Counted from the first letter of the stretch, positions 44,121-52,225 are shown. The stretch: DNA of 64,000 nucleotides from Sphingobium yanoikuyae (GCF_013001025.1 NZ_CP053021.1:4719001-4783000); one strand, 5' to 3'. Program-made: numbers and translations. The notes: generated by a model not told the origin, from the letters alone.

Positions 44121-45601
44121 TGGAGCGGAAAGCGATTGTCATTGGCGCGGGCTTTGGCGGCCTGGCGCTGGCCATCCGTCTGCAGTCGGCCGGGGTGGCA
44201 ACCACCCTGATCGAGGCGCGCGACCGCCCCGGTGGCCGCGCATATATGTGGGAGAAGGACGGCTTTACCTTCGACGCGGGGCCGACGGTCATCACCGATC
44301 CGGCCTGCCTCGCCGAATTGTGGCGCCTGTCGGGGAACGACATGGCGCAGGATGTCAGCCTGGTGCCGGTGTCGCCCTTCTACCGGCTCAACTGGCGCGA
44401 CGGCACCAATTTCGACTATTCCAACGACGAGGTGGCGCTGCGCGCGCAGATCGCCAAGCTCAATCCCGAGGATGTCGCGGGCTATGAGCGGTTCCTGGAC
44501 TATGCCGACGGCGTCTATGAGGAGGGCTATCGCAAGCTCGGCTCGGTCGCCTTCCTCGACTTTGCCTCAATGGTGCGGGCGGGGCCGAGCCTTGCCAAAT
44601 ATCAGGCCTGGCGATCGGTCTATTCGATCGTGTCGAGCCATGTGAAGGACGAGAAGCTGCGCCAGGCGCTGTCCTTCCACAGCCTTCTGGTCGGCGGCAA
44701 TCCGATGACGACCAGCGGAATCTATGCCCTGATCCACAAGCTGGAGAAGGATGGCGGGGTGTGGTTCGCCAAGGGCGGGACCAACCGGCTGGTGCAGGGC
44801 ATGGCGACCCATTTCGAGCGGCTGGGCGGCGTGCTGCGACTGGGCGACGCGGTGGTCGAGATCGAGACCCATGGCGACCGGGCGGTGGCGGTGCGCACGG
44901 CGTCGGGCTGGCGCGGGGAGGCGGACGCGATCGCCAGCAATGGCGATTTGATGCACAGCTATCGCGACCTGCTGGGCCATCACCCGCGCGGGCAGAAGCA
45001 GGCGGAAAAGCTGCAGCACAAGAAATGGTCGCCCAGCCTGTTCGTGCTGCATTTCGGCATCAAGGGCAGCTGGCCGGGCATTCCCCACCATATGATCCTG
45101 TTCGGCCCGCGCTATGAGGGGCTGCTGACCGATATCTACAGCCATGGCGTGCTGCCGGCGGATTTCTCGCTCTATCTGCACCATCCGACCGTCACCGATC
45201 CGTCGATGGCGCCGGAAGGCTATTCGACCTTCTATGCGCTTGCGCCGGTGCCGCACATGGGCAAGCTGCCGATCGACTGGGACCGCTTCGCGCCGGCCTA
45301 TGCCGAGCGCATCCTGGACGAGATCCAGCATCGGCTGATCCCCGACATCCGGTCGCGCATCGTGACCCAGTTCCATTATGCGCCGAGCGATTTCGGCCGC
45401 GACCTCAATGCCCATCTGGGCAGCGGCTTCAGCCTGGAGCCGCTATTGACCCAGAGCGCCTGGTTCCGCGCCCATAATCGCGATGATGTCATTCCCAACC
45501 TTTATCTGGTAGGGGCCGGCACCCATCCCGGCGCGGGCATCCCCGGCGTGGTGGGCAGCGCCAAGGCGACCGCGGCGCTGATGCTGCAGGACATGGCTTG
45601 A
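44120..45601 (+). CDS. crtI: phytoene desaturase (lycopene-forming)
   Basis: The protein has 493 residues from ATG 44120. The FAD-binding N-terminus is IVIGAGFGGLALAIRLQSAG with EARDRPGGRAYMWEKDGFTF and GPTVITDP. The middle has HSLLVGGNPMTTSGIYALIH and GGTNRLVQGMATHFERLGG. The C-terminal flavin motif is LVGAGTHPGAGIPGVVGSAK. All match bacterial CrtI, which turns phytoene into lycopene in four steps. It is joined to crtY by a TGATG overlap and is followed by the LOG gene. Confidence 0.95.
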   Translation: MERKAIVIGAGFGGLALAIRLQSAGVATTLIEARDRPGGRAYMWEKDGFTFDAGPTVITDPACLAELWRLSGNDMAQDVSLVPVSPFYRLNWRDGTNFDYSNDEVALRAQIAKLNPEDVAGYERFLDYADGVYEEGYRKLGSVAFLDFASMVRAGPSLAKYQAWRSVYSIVSSHVKDEKLRQALSFHSLLVGGNPMTTSGIYALIHKLEKDGGVWFAKGGTNRLVQGMATHFERLGGVLRLGDAVVEIETHGDRAVAVRTASGWRGEADAIASNGDLMHSYRDLLGHHPRGQKQAEKLQHKKWSPSLFVLHFGIKGSWPGIPHHMILFGPRYEGLLTDIYSHGVLPADFSLYLHHPTVTDPSMAPEGYSTFYALAPVPHMGKLPIDWDRFAPAYAERILDEIQHRLIPDIRSRIVTQFHYAPSDFGRDLNAHLGSGFSLEPLLTQSAWFRAHNRDDVIPNLYLVGAGTHPGAGIPGVVGSAKATAALMLQDMA

Positions 45602-45629
45602 GGAGCGCGCGGCGCTTCGGGACTGGAAG

Positions 45630-46214
45630 ATGATGAAAAGACTGGCTGTTTATTGTGGTTCGGCGACGCCGGCCGACCTCACCTATATCGACGCGGCGCG
45701 CCATGTCGGCCGCACCCTGGCACAGCGCGGAATCGGCGTCGTCTATGGCGGCGGGCGGCTGGGCCTGATGGGCGCGGTGGCGGATGCGGCGCTGGAGGCG
45801 GGCGGCGAGGTGATCGGCGTGATCCCCGAGGCGCTGGTCGGCGCCGAAGTCGCGCATCGCGGCTGCACCGAATTGCACGTTGTCCAGACCATGCACCAGC
45901 GCAAGCAGCTCTTCACCGACCTGTCGGACGGCTTCGTCACGATTCCGGGCGGCGTCGGCACGATGGACGAGCTGTGGGAGGCGATCAGCTGGGCGCAGCT
46001 GGGCTATCACAACAAGCCGGTCGGCCTGCTCAATGTCGCGGGCTTCTATGACCAGCTGATCGGCTTCAACCGGCAGATGGTGGAAGCCGGCTTCATCCGG
46101 CCGCAGCATGCCGGCATCATGATCCATGATGACAGCATCGAGGGGCTGCTGGAGCAGATGGCCGCCTATCAGCCGCATGAGACGATCTTCGCGATGAAGG
46201 CCGCACGGCTCTGA
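45630..46214 (+). CDS. LOG-family nucleoside-monophosphate phosphoribohydrolase
   Basis: The protein has 194 residues, the normal LOG length. Core motifs are AVYCGSATPADLTY, VYGGGRLGLMGAVADAAL, GVIPEALV, HQRKQLFTDLSDGF and IPGGVGTMDELWEAI with PGGxGTxxE. The family cleaves the N-glycosidic bond of AMP-type nucleotides; in plants it activates cytokinins. It lies between crtI and crtB, 28 bp after crtI. No carotenoid role is known, so the link may be positional only. Confidence 0.9.
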   Translation: MMKRLAVYCGSATPADLTYIDAARHVGRTLAQRGIGVVYGGGRLGLMGAVADAALEAGGEVIGVIPEALVGAEVAHRGCTELHVVQTMHQRKQLFTDLSDGFVTIPGGVGTMDELWEAISWAQLGYHNKPVGLLNVAGFYDQLIGFNRQMVEAGFIRPQHAGIMIHDDSIEGLLEQMAAYQPHETIFAMKAARL

Positions 46215-46223
46215 AATAATATT

Positions 46224-46315
46224 CCCCTCCCGCTTGCGGGAGGGGTTAGGGGAGGGCATGTCCGCTTCATGGACTTAACAGGCCCTCCCCCGGCCCCTCC
46301 CGCAGGCGGGAGGGG
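46224..46315. repeat. palindromic repeat overlapping the crtB 5' end
   Basis: Two hairpins CCCCTCCCG-CTTG-CGGGAGGGG (46224-46245) and CCCCTCCCG-CAGG-CGGGAGGGG (46294-46315) flank GGGGAGGGC...GCCCTCCCC. The crtB ATG (46269) lies in the central loop, and the right arm encodes the first part of CrtB (TGPPPAPPAGGRGEW). Confidence 0.85.
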
Positions 46316-47258
46316 CGAATGGAATCGCCCCGCCCTGGTCGCCCATGCCCGCGACAGCATCGCGCGGGGCTCGAAGAGCTTTGCCATGGCGTCGAAGCTG
46401 TTCGACCGGGTGACGCGCGAGCGGGCCTGGCTGCTCTACGCCTGGTGCCGCAAATGCGACGATATCGCCGATGGGCAGGACCATGGCGGGACGATGCGCG
46501 GCGTCGCCGACGGGCAGGCGCGGCTGTCGACGCTGCGGGTGCTGACCGATGCGGCGCTGCGCGGCGAGCCGACCGGCGACCCGGCCTTTGACGGCTTTGG
46601 CGTCGTCATGCGCGAATGCGCGATCCCGCACCGCTATGCCCATGACCTGCTGGAGGGGTTTGCGCTCGATGCGCGCGACTGGCGGCCGCGCAGCGAGACG
46701 GACATGCTGCGCTATTGCTATCATGTCGCGGGCGCCGTGGGCTGCATGATGGCGGTGCTGATGGGCGTCGACCCGGATGATGAGGCGACGCTCGACCGCG
46801 CCTGCGACCTGGGCATCGCCTTCCAGCTCGCCAATATCGCCCGCGACATCAGCGAGGATGAACTGGCCGACCGCTGCTACCTGCCGGTCGAATGGCTGGT
46901 GGAAATGGACATGCCACCCGGCGAGCATATGAAGCCCTGGCTGCCGCCGAAGCTGGCGATATTGGGCCAGCGGCTGGCCGACATGGCGGCCGCCTATGAG
47001 GACAGCGCGCGCCATGGCACCGGCGCGCTGCCGGCGCGGGCGGCCTGGGCAGTGCTGGCGGCGGCGGGCATCTATGGCGACATTGCGCGCGAAGTGGCGC
47101 GGCGGGGCGAGCATGCCTGGGACCATCGCGTGGTGACGCCGGGGCGCGAGAAGCTGGGCTGGGTGATCCGCGCGGGACGGCAGGTGCCGGGACGGGCGCG
47201 GCGCTGGCCGGCAGGAACGGCGCGGGCTGCCGGGTTGTGGACGCGGCCGACTGCCTGA
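46269..47258 (+). CDS. crtB: phytoene synthase
   Basis: The protein has 329 residues. From residue 18 it follows the family: ALVAHARDSIARGSKSFAMA, RAWLLYAWCRKCDDIADGQD with the first Asp-rich motif, LLEGFALDAR, YCYHVAGAVGCMMA and FQLANIARDISEDELADRCY with the second Asp-rich motif. It condenses two geranylgeranyl diphosphates to phytoene. The only ATG before the conserved part (46269) lies inside a palindromic repeat, so the first 17 residues are repeat-encoded and not conserved in kind. crtE is not in the window. Confidence 0.92.
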   Translation: MDLTGPPPAPPAGGRGEWNRPALVAHARDSIARGSKSFAMASKLFDRVTRERAWLLYAWCRKCDDIADGQDHGGTMRGVADGQARLSTLRVLTDAALRGEPTGDPAFDGFGVVMRECAIPHRYAHDLLEGFALDARDWRPRSETDMLRYCYHVAGAVGCMMAVLMGVDPDDEATLDRACDLGIAFQLANIARDISEDELADRCYLPVEWLVEMDMPPGEHMKPWLPPKLAILGQRLADMAAAYEDSARHGTGALPARAAWAVLAAAGIYGDIAREVARRGEHAWDHRVVTPGREKLGWVIRAGRQVPGRARRWPAGTARAAGLWTRPTA

Positions 47259-47285
47259 TTGGGGTGGGTTCCGCTATTCCACCAA

Positions 47286-47376
47286 CGTCATGCTGAACTT
47301 GTTTCAGCATCCATCAAGCCCAACAAGCCATTGGTCTGTTCGGAGGAATGGACCCTGAAACAAGTTCAGGGTGACG
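47286..47376. repeat. palindromic intergenic repeat after crtB
   Basis: The arms CGTCATGCTGAACTTGTTTC and GAAACAAGTTCAGGGTGACG pair across about 50 bp. This is a further class of intergenic inverted repeat, different from the GTCACCCCGG type. It lies between crtB and the amtB terminator and could end the crt message. Confidence 0.8.
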
Positions 47377-47439
47377 ATGATGGTTAGGGTTGCTCCTGGT
47401 CGCTGCCAGCCCCCCAATTCCGACTGCCTGCCCTGGGGA

Positions 47440-47470
47440 TAAAAATAGGGCCGGTACTTTCGTACCGACC
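47440..47470 (-). terminator. intrinsic terminator of glnK-amtB
   Basis: On the - strand the stem GGTCGGTAC/GTACCGGCC (one G-U pair) with loop GAAA is followed by CTATTTTTATCC. It lies 74 bp after the amtB stop. Confidence 0.85.
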
Positions 47471-47543
47471 CCAAGGCATGTTCGCAGGAGGAACAAGGTG
47501 AGGCGGGCGGCCCTGGCCCGTGGGATGGGCCGCTCTGCCAATC

Positions 47544-48893
47544 TCAGTAATTGTAGGCGCGCTCGCCATGCTCGCCGAGGTCGAGGCCTTCATATTCGAC
47601 CTCCTGGCTGACCCGCAGGCCGGTAATGGCCTTGGCGATGAAGATGGCGATGGCGGTGCCGATCGAGGCCCAGATGATGGTCACGACGACCGCTTCGATC
47701 TGGACGAGCAGCTTGGCGCCGATTTCATAGTCCGCCGCGCCGGGGCCGCCGAGGGCCGGCGAGTAGACGATCGCGGTGCCGATGGCGCCGATCATGCCGC
47801 CGATGCCGTGGATGCCGAAGGCGTCCAGGCTGTCGTCATAGCCAAGCTTGGGCTTGAGCACGGTGACGGCATAGAAGCAGACGATCGAGGCAACGGCGCC
47901 CAGGACGATCGCACCGAACGGGCCCGAGTTGCCGGCGGCCGGGGTGACCGCGACGAGACCGGCGATGACGCCCGAGCAGAAGCCCAGGGCCGACGCCTTG
48001 TGGCCGTTGACGCGCTCAGCCAGCATCCAGAACAGAGCGCCCGATGCGGTGGCGACGAAGGTGTTGATCATGGCGAGGGCGGCCGAGCCATTGGCTTCGA
48101 GCGCCGAACCGGCGTTGAAGCCGAACCAGCCGACCCACAGCAGGCCGGTGCCGACGGCGGTCAGCGTCAGGCTGTGCGGGGCCATCGGTTCCTTGGGGAA
48201 GCCGATGCGCTTGCCTAGGATGAGGCAGGCCACCAGCGCCGAGACGCCGGCGTTGATGTGAACGACGGTGCCGCCCGCGAAATCGAGCGCGCCGGCCTTG
48301 AAGAAATAGCCAGAAGCAGCCCAGACCATGTGCGCGATCGGGAAATAGACGATCGTCAGCCAGATGGCGGCGAACACCATCACGGCCGAGAATTTGATGC
48401 GTTCGACCACCGAACCCAGCACCAGCGCAACGGTGATCGCGGCGAAGGTCATCTGGAAGCAGACGAAGACATATTCCGGAATCTCGACGCCGGCGGTGAA
48501 GGTCGCGGCCTGCGAAGCGGGCGTGATGCCCTTCAGGAAGGCCTTGTCGAAGGTCGAGACGAAGTTGGAGAGGCCGCTGGTATAATCGGGACCGAAGGCC
48601 ATCGAATAGCCGTACATGACCCAGATCAGCATGGCGAGGCAGGCGGCGGCGCCGATCTGCGTCATCACCGACAGCATGTTCTTGCTGCGGGCAAGACCGC
48701 CGTAGAACAGGGCGAGGCCGGGCAGGATCATCAGGAAGACGAGGATGGTGGAGGTCATCATCCAGGCGGTATCGCCCTTGTCCACGGTCGCGGCCGGCGC
48801 GGCCGCGTCCTGTGCCCAGGCGGGCAGCGCGGCGAACAGCGAGAGGCCGGTGGCCCCCAGCGCGCCGCAAATCTTCTTCGAAAAGGTCATCAT
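47544..48893 (-). CDS. amtB: ammonium transporter
   Basis: The protein has 449 residues from ATG 48893 (a second ATG follows at 48890); GAAGGGGGG precedes it. A signal peptide (GLSLFAALPAWAQ) is followed by eleven helices with Amt signatures: DTAWMMTSTILVFLMILPGL in part, ALFYGGLARSKNMLSVMTQI in parts, DFAGGTVVHINAGVSALV, VGTGLLWVGWFGFNAGSAL in part, and DDSLDAFGIHGIGGMIGAIG in parts, with the twin-His pore. It imports ammonium and is gated by GlnK. glnK ends 10 bp upstream. Confidence 0.95.
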   Translation of the reverse strand: MMTFSKKICGALGATGLSLFAALPAWAQDAAAPAATVDKGDTAWMMTSTILVFLMILPGLALFYGGLARSKNMLSVMTQIGAAACLAMLIWVMYGYSMAFGPDYTSGLSNFVSTFDKAFLKGITPASQAATFTAGVEIPEYVFVCFQMTFAAITVALVLGSVVERIKFSAVMVFAAIWLTIVYFPIAHMVWAASGYFFKAGALDFAGGTVVHINAGVSALVACLILGKRIGFPKEPMAPHSLTLTAVGTGLLWVGWFGFNAGSALEANGSAALAMINTFVATASGALFWMLAERVNGHKASALGFCSGVIAGLVAVTPAAGNSGPFGAIVLGAVASIVCFYAVTVLKPKLGYDDSLDAFGIHGIGGMIGAIGTAIVYSPALGGPGAADYEIGAKLLVQIEAVVVTIIWASIGTAIAIFIAKAITGLRVSQEVEYEGLDLGEHGERAYNY

Positions 48894-48903
48894 TCCCCCC
48901 TTC

Positions 48904-49242
48904 TTACAGCGCGGTTTCGCCGGTCTCGCCGGTGCGGATGCGCACGGCCTGGCCGACATCGAGGACGAAGATCTTGCCATCGCCGATCGCGCCCGAATTG
49001 GCGGCGGCCTGCGTCGCTTCCACCACGCGCGGCGCGAGGTCGTCGTCGCAGACCACCTCGATCTTGATCTTGGGAACCATGTTGGTGGAATATTCGGCGC
49101 CGCGATAGATTTCGGTCTGGCCCTTCTGGCGACCAAAGCCCTTCACTTCGCTGACCGTCATACCGGCGATGCCAAGCGAGGAAAGAGCCTCGCGGACATC
49201 GTCAAGCTTGAACGGCTTGATGATAGCCATGACAAGTTTCAT
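48904..49242 (-). CDS. glnK: PII nitrogen regulatory protein
   Basis: The protein has 112 residues. It opens MKLVMAIIKPFKLDDVREAL. The T-loop GQTEIYRGAEYS has Tyr51, the uridylylation site, and Lys/Arg contacts follow in VPKIKIEVV. AIGDGKIFVLDV and a C-terminal RIRTGETGETAL complete the family. It senses 2-oxoglutarate and ATP/ADP and blocks AmtB at high ammonium. It stands behind a sigma-54 promoter (49274-49292), consistent with nitrogen-limitation control. Confidence 0.95.
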   Translation of the reverse strand: MKLVMAIIKPFKLDDVREALSSLGIAGMTVSEVKGFGRQKGQTEIYRGAEYSTNMVPKIKIEVVCDDDLAPRVVEATQAAANSGAIGDGKIFVLDVGQAVRIRTGETGETAL

Positions 49243-49273
49243 GTCGCCCCCTTATTTGGTGTGCGGCGACATA

Positions 49274-49292
49274 CCAGCAAGAGGCGTGCCAA
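49274..49292 (-). promoter_or_regulatory. sigma-54 promoter of glnK-amtB
   Basis: The - strand reads TTGGCACGCCTCTTGCTGG, matching TGGCAC-N5-TTGCT with GG at -24 and GC at -12. The expected start lies near 49262, about 20 bases before the glnK ATG. rpoN is in this window at 54638-56155. Confidence 0.85.
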
Positions 49293-49354
49293 TTTGCTAA
49301 TGACGCATTAACGCGGGATTTCCACTAGGGGAGATTGTTGTGCCGCCGAAAAAA

Positions 49355-49368
49355 TGTGCAGATGCACA
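49355..49368. promoter_or_regulatory. dyad upstream of the glnK promoter, possible NtrC site
   Basis: The perfect 14-bp palindrome TGTGCAGATGCACA lies about 80-90 bp upstream of the sigma-54 element. It shares the TGCA half-sites of NtrC-type enhancers (TGCAC...GTGCA) but its spacing is tighter than the usual one. A second palindrome, CATGCCTA..TAGGCATG, lies at 49371-49391 near the end of the DUF924 gene. Confidence 0.5.
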
Positions 49369-49398
49369 GCCATGCCTAAAAAATAGGCATGTTCCCGC

Positions 49399-49974
49399 CT
49401 ACCATTGCGATCCTTCGGCGACCGCTGCCGCTTCGGCGGGCAGGGTGGTGCGACCAAGGGTAGCGTTGCGATGGGGGAAACGGCCGAAGCGCGCGATGGT
49501 TGCATGATGCTGGCGGGCGAAATCGAGCGACCGGGCGTCGCCGGTCCCTTCGAATAGGGAGAGCGACAGCTCCTGATCGGCCAGATCCTCGCTATGCTGG
49601 AAGGGCATGTAGAAGAAGAGCCGGCCCGCCCCGCCAATCTGGATGTCATAGCCCAGCGCGATGGCGCCGCGCGCTACCTCACGGGCGATCGGGTCGGTGG
49701 CAAAGGCCTGGGCCTGGCCGCGGAACATGTTGCGGGGCAGTTGGTCGAACAGCAGCACCGCGGCCAGCGCATCGTCGGCGCGGTCAAGGAAGCTTTCGGC
49801 CGGAAGCGTCCGCTTCTCGCTCCACAGGACGGCGAAGCGGTCGATGCAATGCTGGTCGAGCGCCGGATCATGGCTGTACCAGCCTTCCTCGCCCACCTGG
49901 TTGAACCAGAAGTCGAGCAGGGCCGCCGCCCAGTCGGCGGTCACGGCGTCATGGCTGTCGGTCAGCATGTTCAT
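49399..49974 (-). CDS. DUF924 family protein
   Basis: The protein has 191 residues from ATG 49974; ATG 49968 is an alternative and a longer frame to 50016 lacks support. It contains LLDFWFNQVGEEGWYSHDPALD in parts, LAAVLLFDQLPRNMFRGQAQAFATD in parts, and FFYMPFQHSEDLADQELSLSLFE in parts. These are the hallmarks of DUF924, a TPR-like helical family of unknown function. It lies between tldD and glnK on the same strand. No Shine-Dalgarno is obvious. Confidence 0.85.
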   Translation of the reverse strand: MNMLTDSHDAVTADWAAALLDFWFNQVGEEGWYSHDPALDQHCIDRFAVLWSEKRTLPAESFLDRADDALAAVLLFDQLPRNMFRGQAQAFATDPIAREVARGAIALGYDIQIGGAGRLFFYMPFQHSEDLADQELSLSLFEGTGDARSLDFARQHHATIARFGRFPHRNATLGRTTLPAEAAAVAEGSQW

Positions 49975-50061
49975 ACGCAAAATACGTATCGATCGCCGCC
50001 CGGTTCCTCGGCCCATGGCGGCGGCGGGTCGGGTGACCGCGCCGCCATGGCAGGAATGGGG

Positions 50062-51504
50062 TCAGGCGGCGGTGCCGCCGACGGTCAGCCCGTCCATCAA
50101 CAGGGTCGGCTGGCCGACGCCGGCCGGCACGCTCTGCCCACCCTTGCCGCACATGCCGATGCCTTCGTCGAGCGCCCAGTCATTGCCGATGCCGATCACC
50201 TTGGTCAGTGCGGTCGGGCCGTCGCCGATCAGGGTCGCGCCCTTGATCGGATCGCCGATCTTGCCATTTTCGACCTTATAGGCCTCGGTGCAGGAGAAGA
50301 CGAACTTGCCCGAGACGATGTCGACCTGGCCGCCGCCAAAGCTCTTGGCGAAGATGCCCGACTTGACGCGCGACAGCAGCTCTTCCGGATCGTCCTGACC
50401 ACCCTTGATGAAGGTGTTGGTCATGCGCGGCATCGGCGCATGGGCATAGGATTCGCGGCGGCCATTGCCGGTCGGCGCGACGCCCATCAGCCGGGCGTTG
50501 AGGCGGTCCTGCATATAGCCCTTGAGGATGCCGTCCTCGATCAGGATATTTTCCTGCGTCGGCGTGCCTTCGTCGTCGATCGAGAGCGAACCGCGGCGAT
50601 CGAGGATGCTGCCATCGTCGACCACGGTGACGCCCGGCGCGGCGACGCGCTGGCCGATGCGGCCGGAAAAGGCACTGGTGCCCTTGCGGTTGAAATCGCC
50701 TTCCAGGCCATGGCCGATCGCTTCATGGACCAGCACGCCCGGCCAGCCGGGGCCAAGCAGCACGGTCATCTCGCCGGCGGGGGCGGCGACCGAGCGGAGA
50801 TTGACCTGGGCCTGGGCCAGCGCCTCGTCAATGGCGCGGTTCCAGATCTTGGGGTCCATCACCTGATCGTAGAGATAGCGGCCGCCAATGCCGAACACGC
50901 CGGTTTCGCGCCGGCCATTTTCTTCCAGGGTGACCGATACGTTGAGGCGGACGAGCGGGCGGATGTCACTGGCGGTGAAGCCGTCGGCGCGAACGATCTC
51001 GATCACCGACCAGCTGCCGGCGAGGCTGACCGAGACCTGGGCGACGCGCGGGTCGCGGGCGCGGGCGGCGGCATCGATCGCGGCGCACAGGGTCACCTTC
51101 TCGGCGAAGGGCACCAGCTCCAGCGGATTGGCGTCGGTATAGAGGTGGCGATTGGTGCGCTGGGGCGGCGGGGCGGGCTGGCCCTTGGCCGGATCGAGCA
51201 GGGTCAGCGTCTGCGCCGCCTTGGCGATCGCCGCTTCGCTGAGGTCATTGGCATGGGCAAAGCCGGTCATCTCGCCCGAGACGCCGCGCAGGCCGAAGCC
51301 CGCATCGGTTGAATAATCGGCGGTCTTGAGCCGGCCGTCGTCAAAGCCGAAGCTCTCGCTGGCGCGATATTGGAGGTAGAGCTCGCCATCGTCGCAGGCC
51401 GAAAGCGCCTGCGCGGTCAGGCGGCGCGCGCCATCGGGATCGAGCAGGCCCGGACGATAGAGCAGGCCGCGGGCATCAGTGAATTGCGAAGCGAGATCGG
51501 TCAT
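50062..51504 (-). CDS. tldD: metalloprotease TldD
   Basis: The protein has 480 residues from ATG 51504; a longer frame to 51648 is not used. The HExxxH-type metal site is VHEAIGHGLEGDFNRKG, with the later Cys region GMCGKGGQSVPAGVGQP. The N-terminal part includes YLQYRASESFGFDDGRLK. TldD pairs with TldE to degrade unfolded peptides and mature microcin-like peptides; tldE is not visible here. It follows the small zinc-finger gene by 44 bp. Confidence 0.93.
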   Translation of the reverse strand: MTDLASQFTDARGLLYRPGLLDPDGARRLTAQALSACDDGELYLQYRASESFGFDDGRLKTADYSTDAGFGLRGVSGEMTGFAHANDLSEAAIAKAAQTLTLLDPAKGQPAPPPQRTNRHLYTDANPLELVPFAEKVTLCAAIDAAARARDPRVAQVSVSLAGSWSVIEIVRADGFTASDIRPLVRLNVSVTLEENGRRETGVFGIGGRYLYDQVMDPKIWNRAIDEALAQAQVNLRSVAAPAGEMTVLLGPGWPGVLVHEAIGHGLEGDFNRKGTSAFSGRIGQRVAAPGVTVVDDGSILDRRGSLSIDDEGTPTQENILIEDGILKGYMQDRLNARLMGVAPTGNGRRESYAHAPMPRMTNTFIKGGQDDPEELLSRVKSGIFAKSFGGGQVDIVSGKFVFSCTEAYKVENGKIGDPIKGATLIGDGPTALTKVIGIGNDWALDEGIGMCGKGGQSVPAGVGQPTLLMDGLTVGGTAA

Positions 51505-51548
51505 GCCGCCCGATATAGGCGCGGCATGACGGATGCCCAATGGAAATT

Positions 51549-51776
51549 TTAAAGGCTGGCGCCCGAAGCGATGTCCGGCTTGTTGCCGAGATCGGCATTG
51601 TCGGCGACGCCGCCGGCCAGCACGAAGCGGCGATCGCAATAGCCGCAATCGACATAGCCATGCTCGTCGATTTCCAGGAAGACGCGCGGATGGCCAAGGG
51701 CGGCGGGAATGTCACCCGAACCGTCGCAGGAGACGCGGGACTTGGTGACTCGGATGATTTCGGGCGGCTGGATCAT
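51549..51776 (-). CDS. small zinc-finger domain protein (zf-CHCC type)
   Basis: The protein has 75 residues. C17 in SCDGSGD, H29 in GHPRVFLEI, and C44 and C47 in VDCGYCDRRF form the C-H-C-C set of the NDUFS6-like zinc-finger family. Mitochondrial members belong to complex I assembly; bacterial members are common in alphaproteobacteria and their role is unclear. It precedes tldD on the same strand. Confidence 0.88.
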   Translation of the reverse strand: MIQPPEIIRVTKSRVSCDGSGDIPAALGHPRVFLEIDEHGYVDCGYCDRRFVLAGGVADNADLGNKPDIASGASL

Positions 51777-51830
51777 GGGAGGCGGAATTAGCAGCGGTGA
51801 CGCGCCGCCGCAATATCTGGCAGCGCGCGA

Positions 51831-52010
51831 TTACATCAGCGGATAGCGGGGCTGGGTACAGCCGGCGTCGGCGGGGGGCTTTGCCGCGATCCTTGCGCTT
51901 GGGGCCTTGGCTTGCCAGTCGGCGCAATTGCCGACCGCCATCACCGCGAAGGGCGACAGCATCAGCAATATCGGCGCGACGGAGCCGCCAAGGAAGAAGC
52001 TGATCGGCAT
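51831..52010 (-). CDS. short secreted-type protein, hypothetical
   Basis: This is a 59-residue frame, ATG 52010 to TAA 51831. It starts MPISFFLGGSVAPILLMLSP, has a hydrophobic stretch to about residue 26 and then NCADWQAKAPS, with a second Cys near the end (AGCTQPRYPLM). The hydrophobic opening looks like a signal or anchor sequence and the two cysteines could form a disulfide. There is no clear Shine-Dalgarno and no known family. It lies 54 bp before the zinc-finger gene. Confidence 0.4.
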   Translation of the reverse strand: MPISFFLGGSVAPILLMLSPFAVMAVGNCADWQAKAPSARIAAKPPADAGCTQPRYPLM

Positions 52011-52176
52011 GGGCGGGAAGATGCCGGAACCATGCTTGCTGCAGGATGAATGTTACGGGTGCGGATTGGGGCGGGTTTTGCCTGGATGGCTAAGCCCTCG
52101 CTGTCGCTCGGGAGTTTTGCCGGAAGCCGTCCCACGGACGTTCCATATCCGGCGCCCTCGCAGCATAGCTGCTCGG

Positions 52177-52225
52177 AGTTTTGCGGCCGCCCGTCCCCCG
52201 GACGGGCTCTAAAGGCCGCAAAACT
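52177..52225. repeat. nested inverted repeat abutting tRNA-Val
   Basis: The outer arms AGTTTTGCGGCC (52177-52188) and GGCCGCAAAACT (52214-52225) enclose CCCGTCC-CCC-GGACGGG (52190-52206). The right arm ends on the first base of the tRNA 3' end. A related unit lies just upstream (52096-52151: CCTCGC...GGGAGTTTTGCCGG...CCGTCCCACGGACG), so two diverged copies stand in tandem. Confidence 0.8.

Noticed and set aside
42236..47376. Hairpin repeats as a possible CRISPR array
   Set aside because: The repeats are single, palindromic and differ from one another, with no regular spacers and no cas genes nearby.
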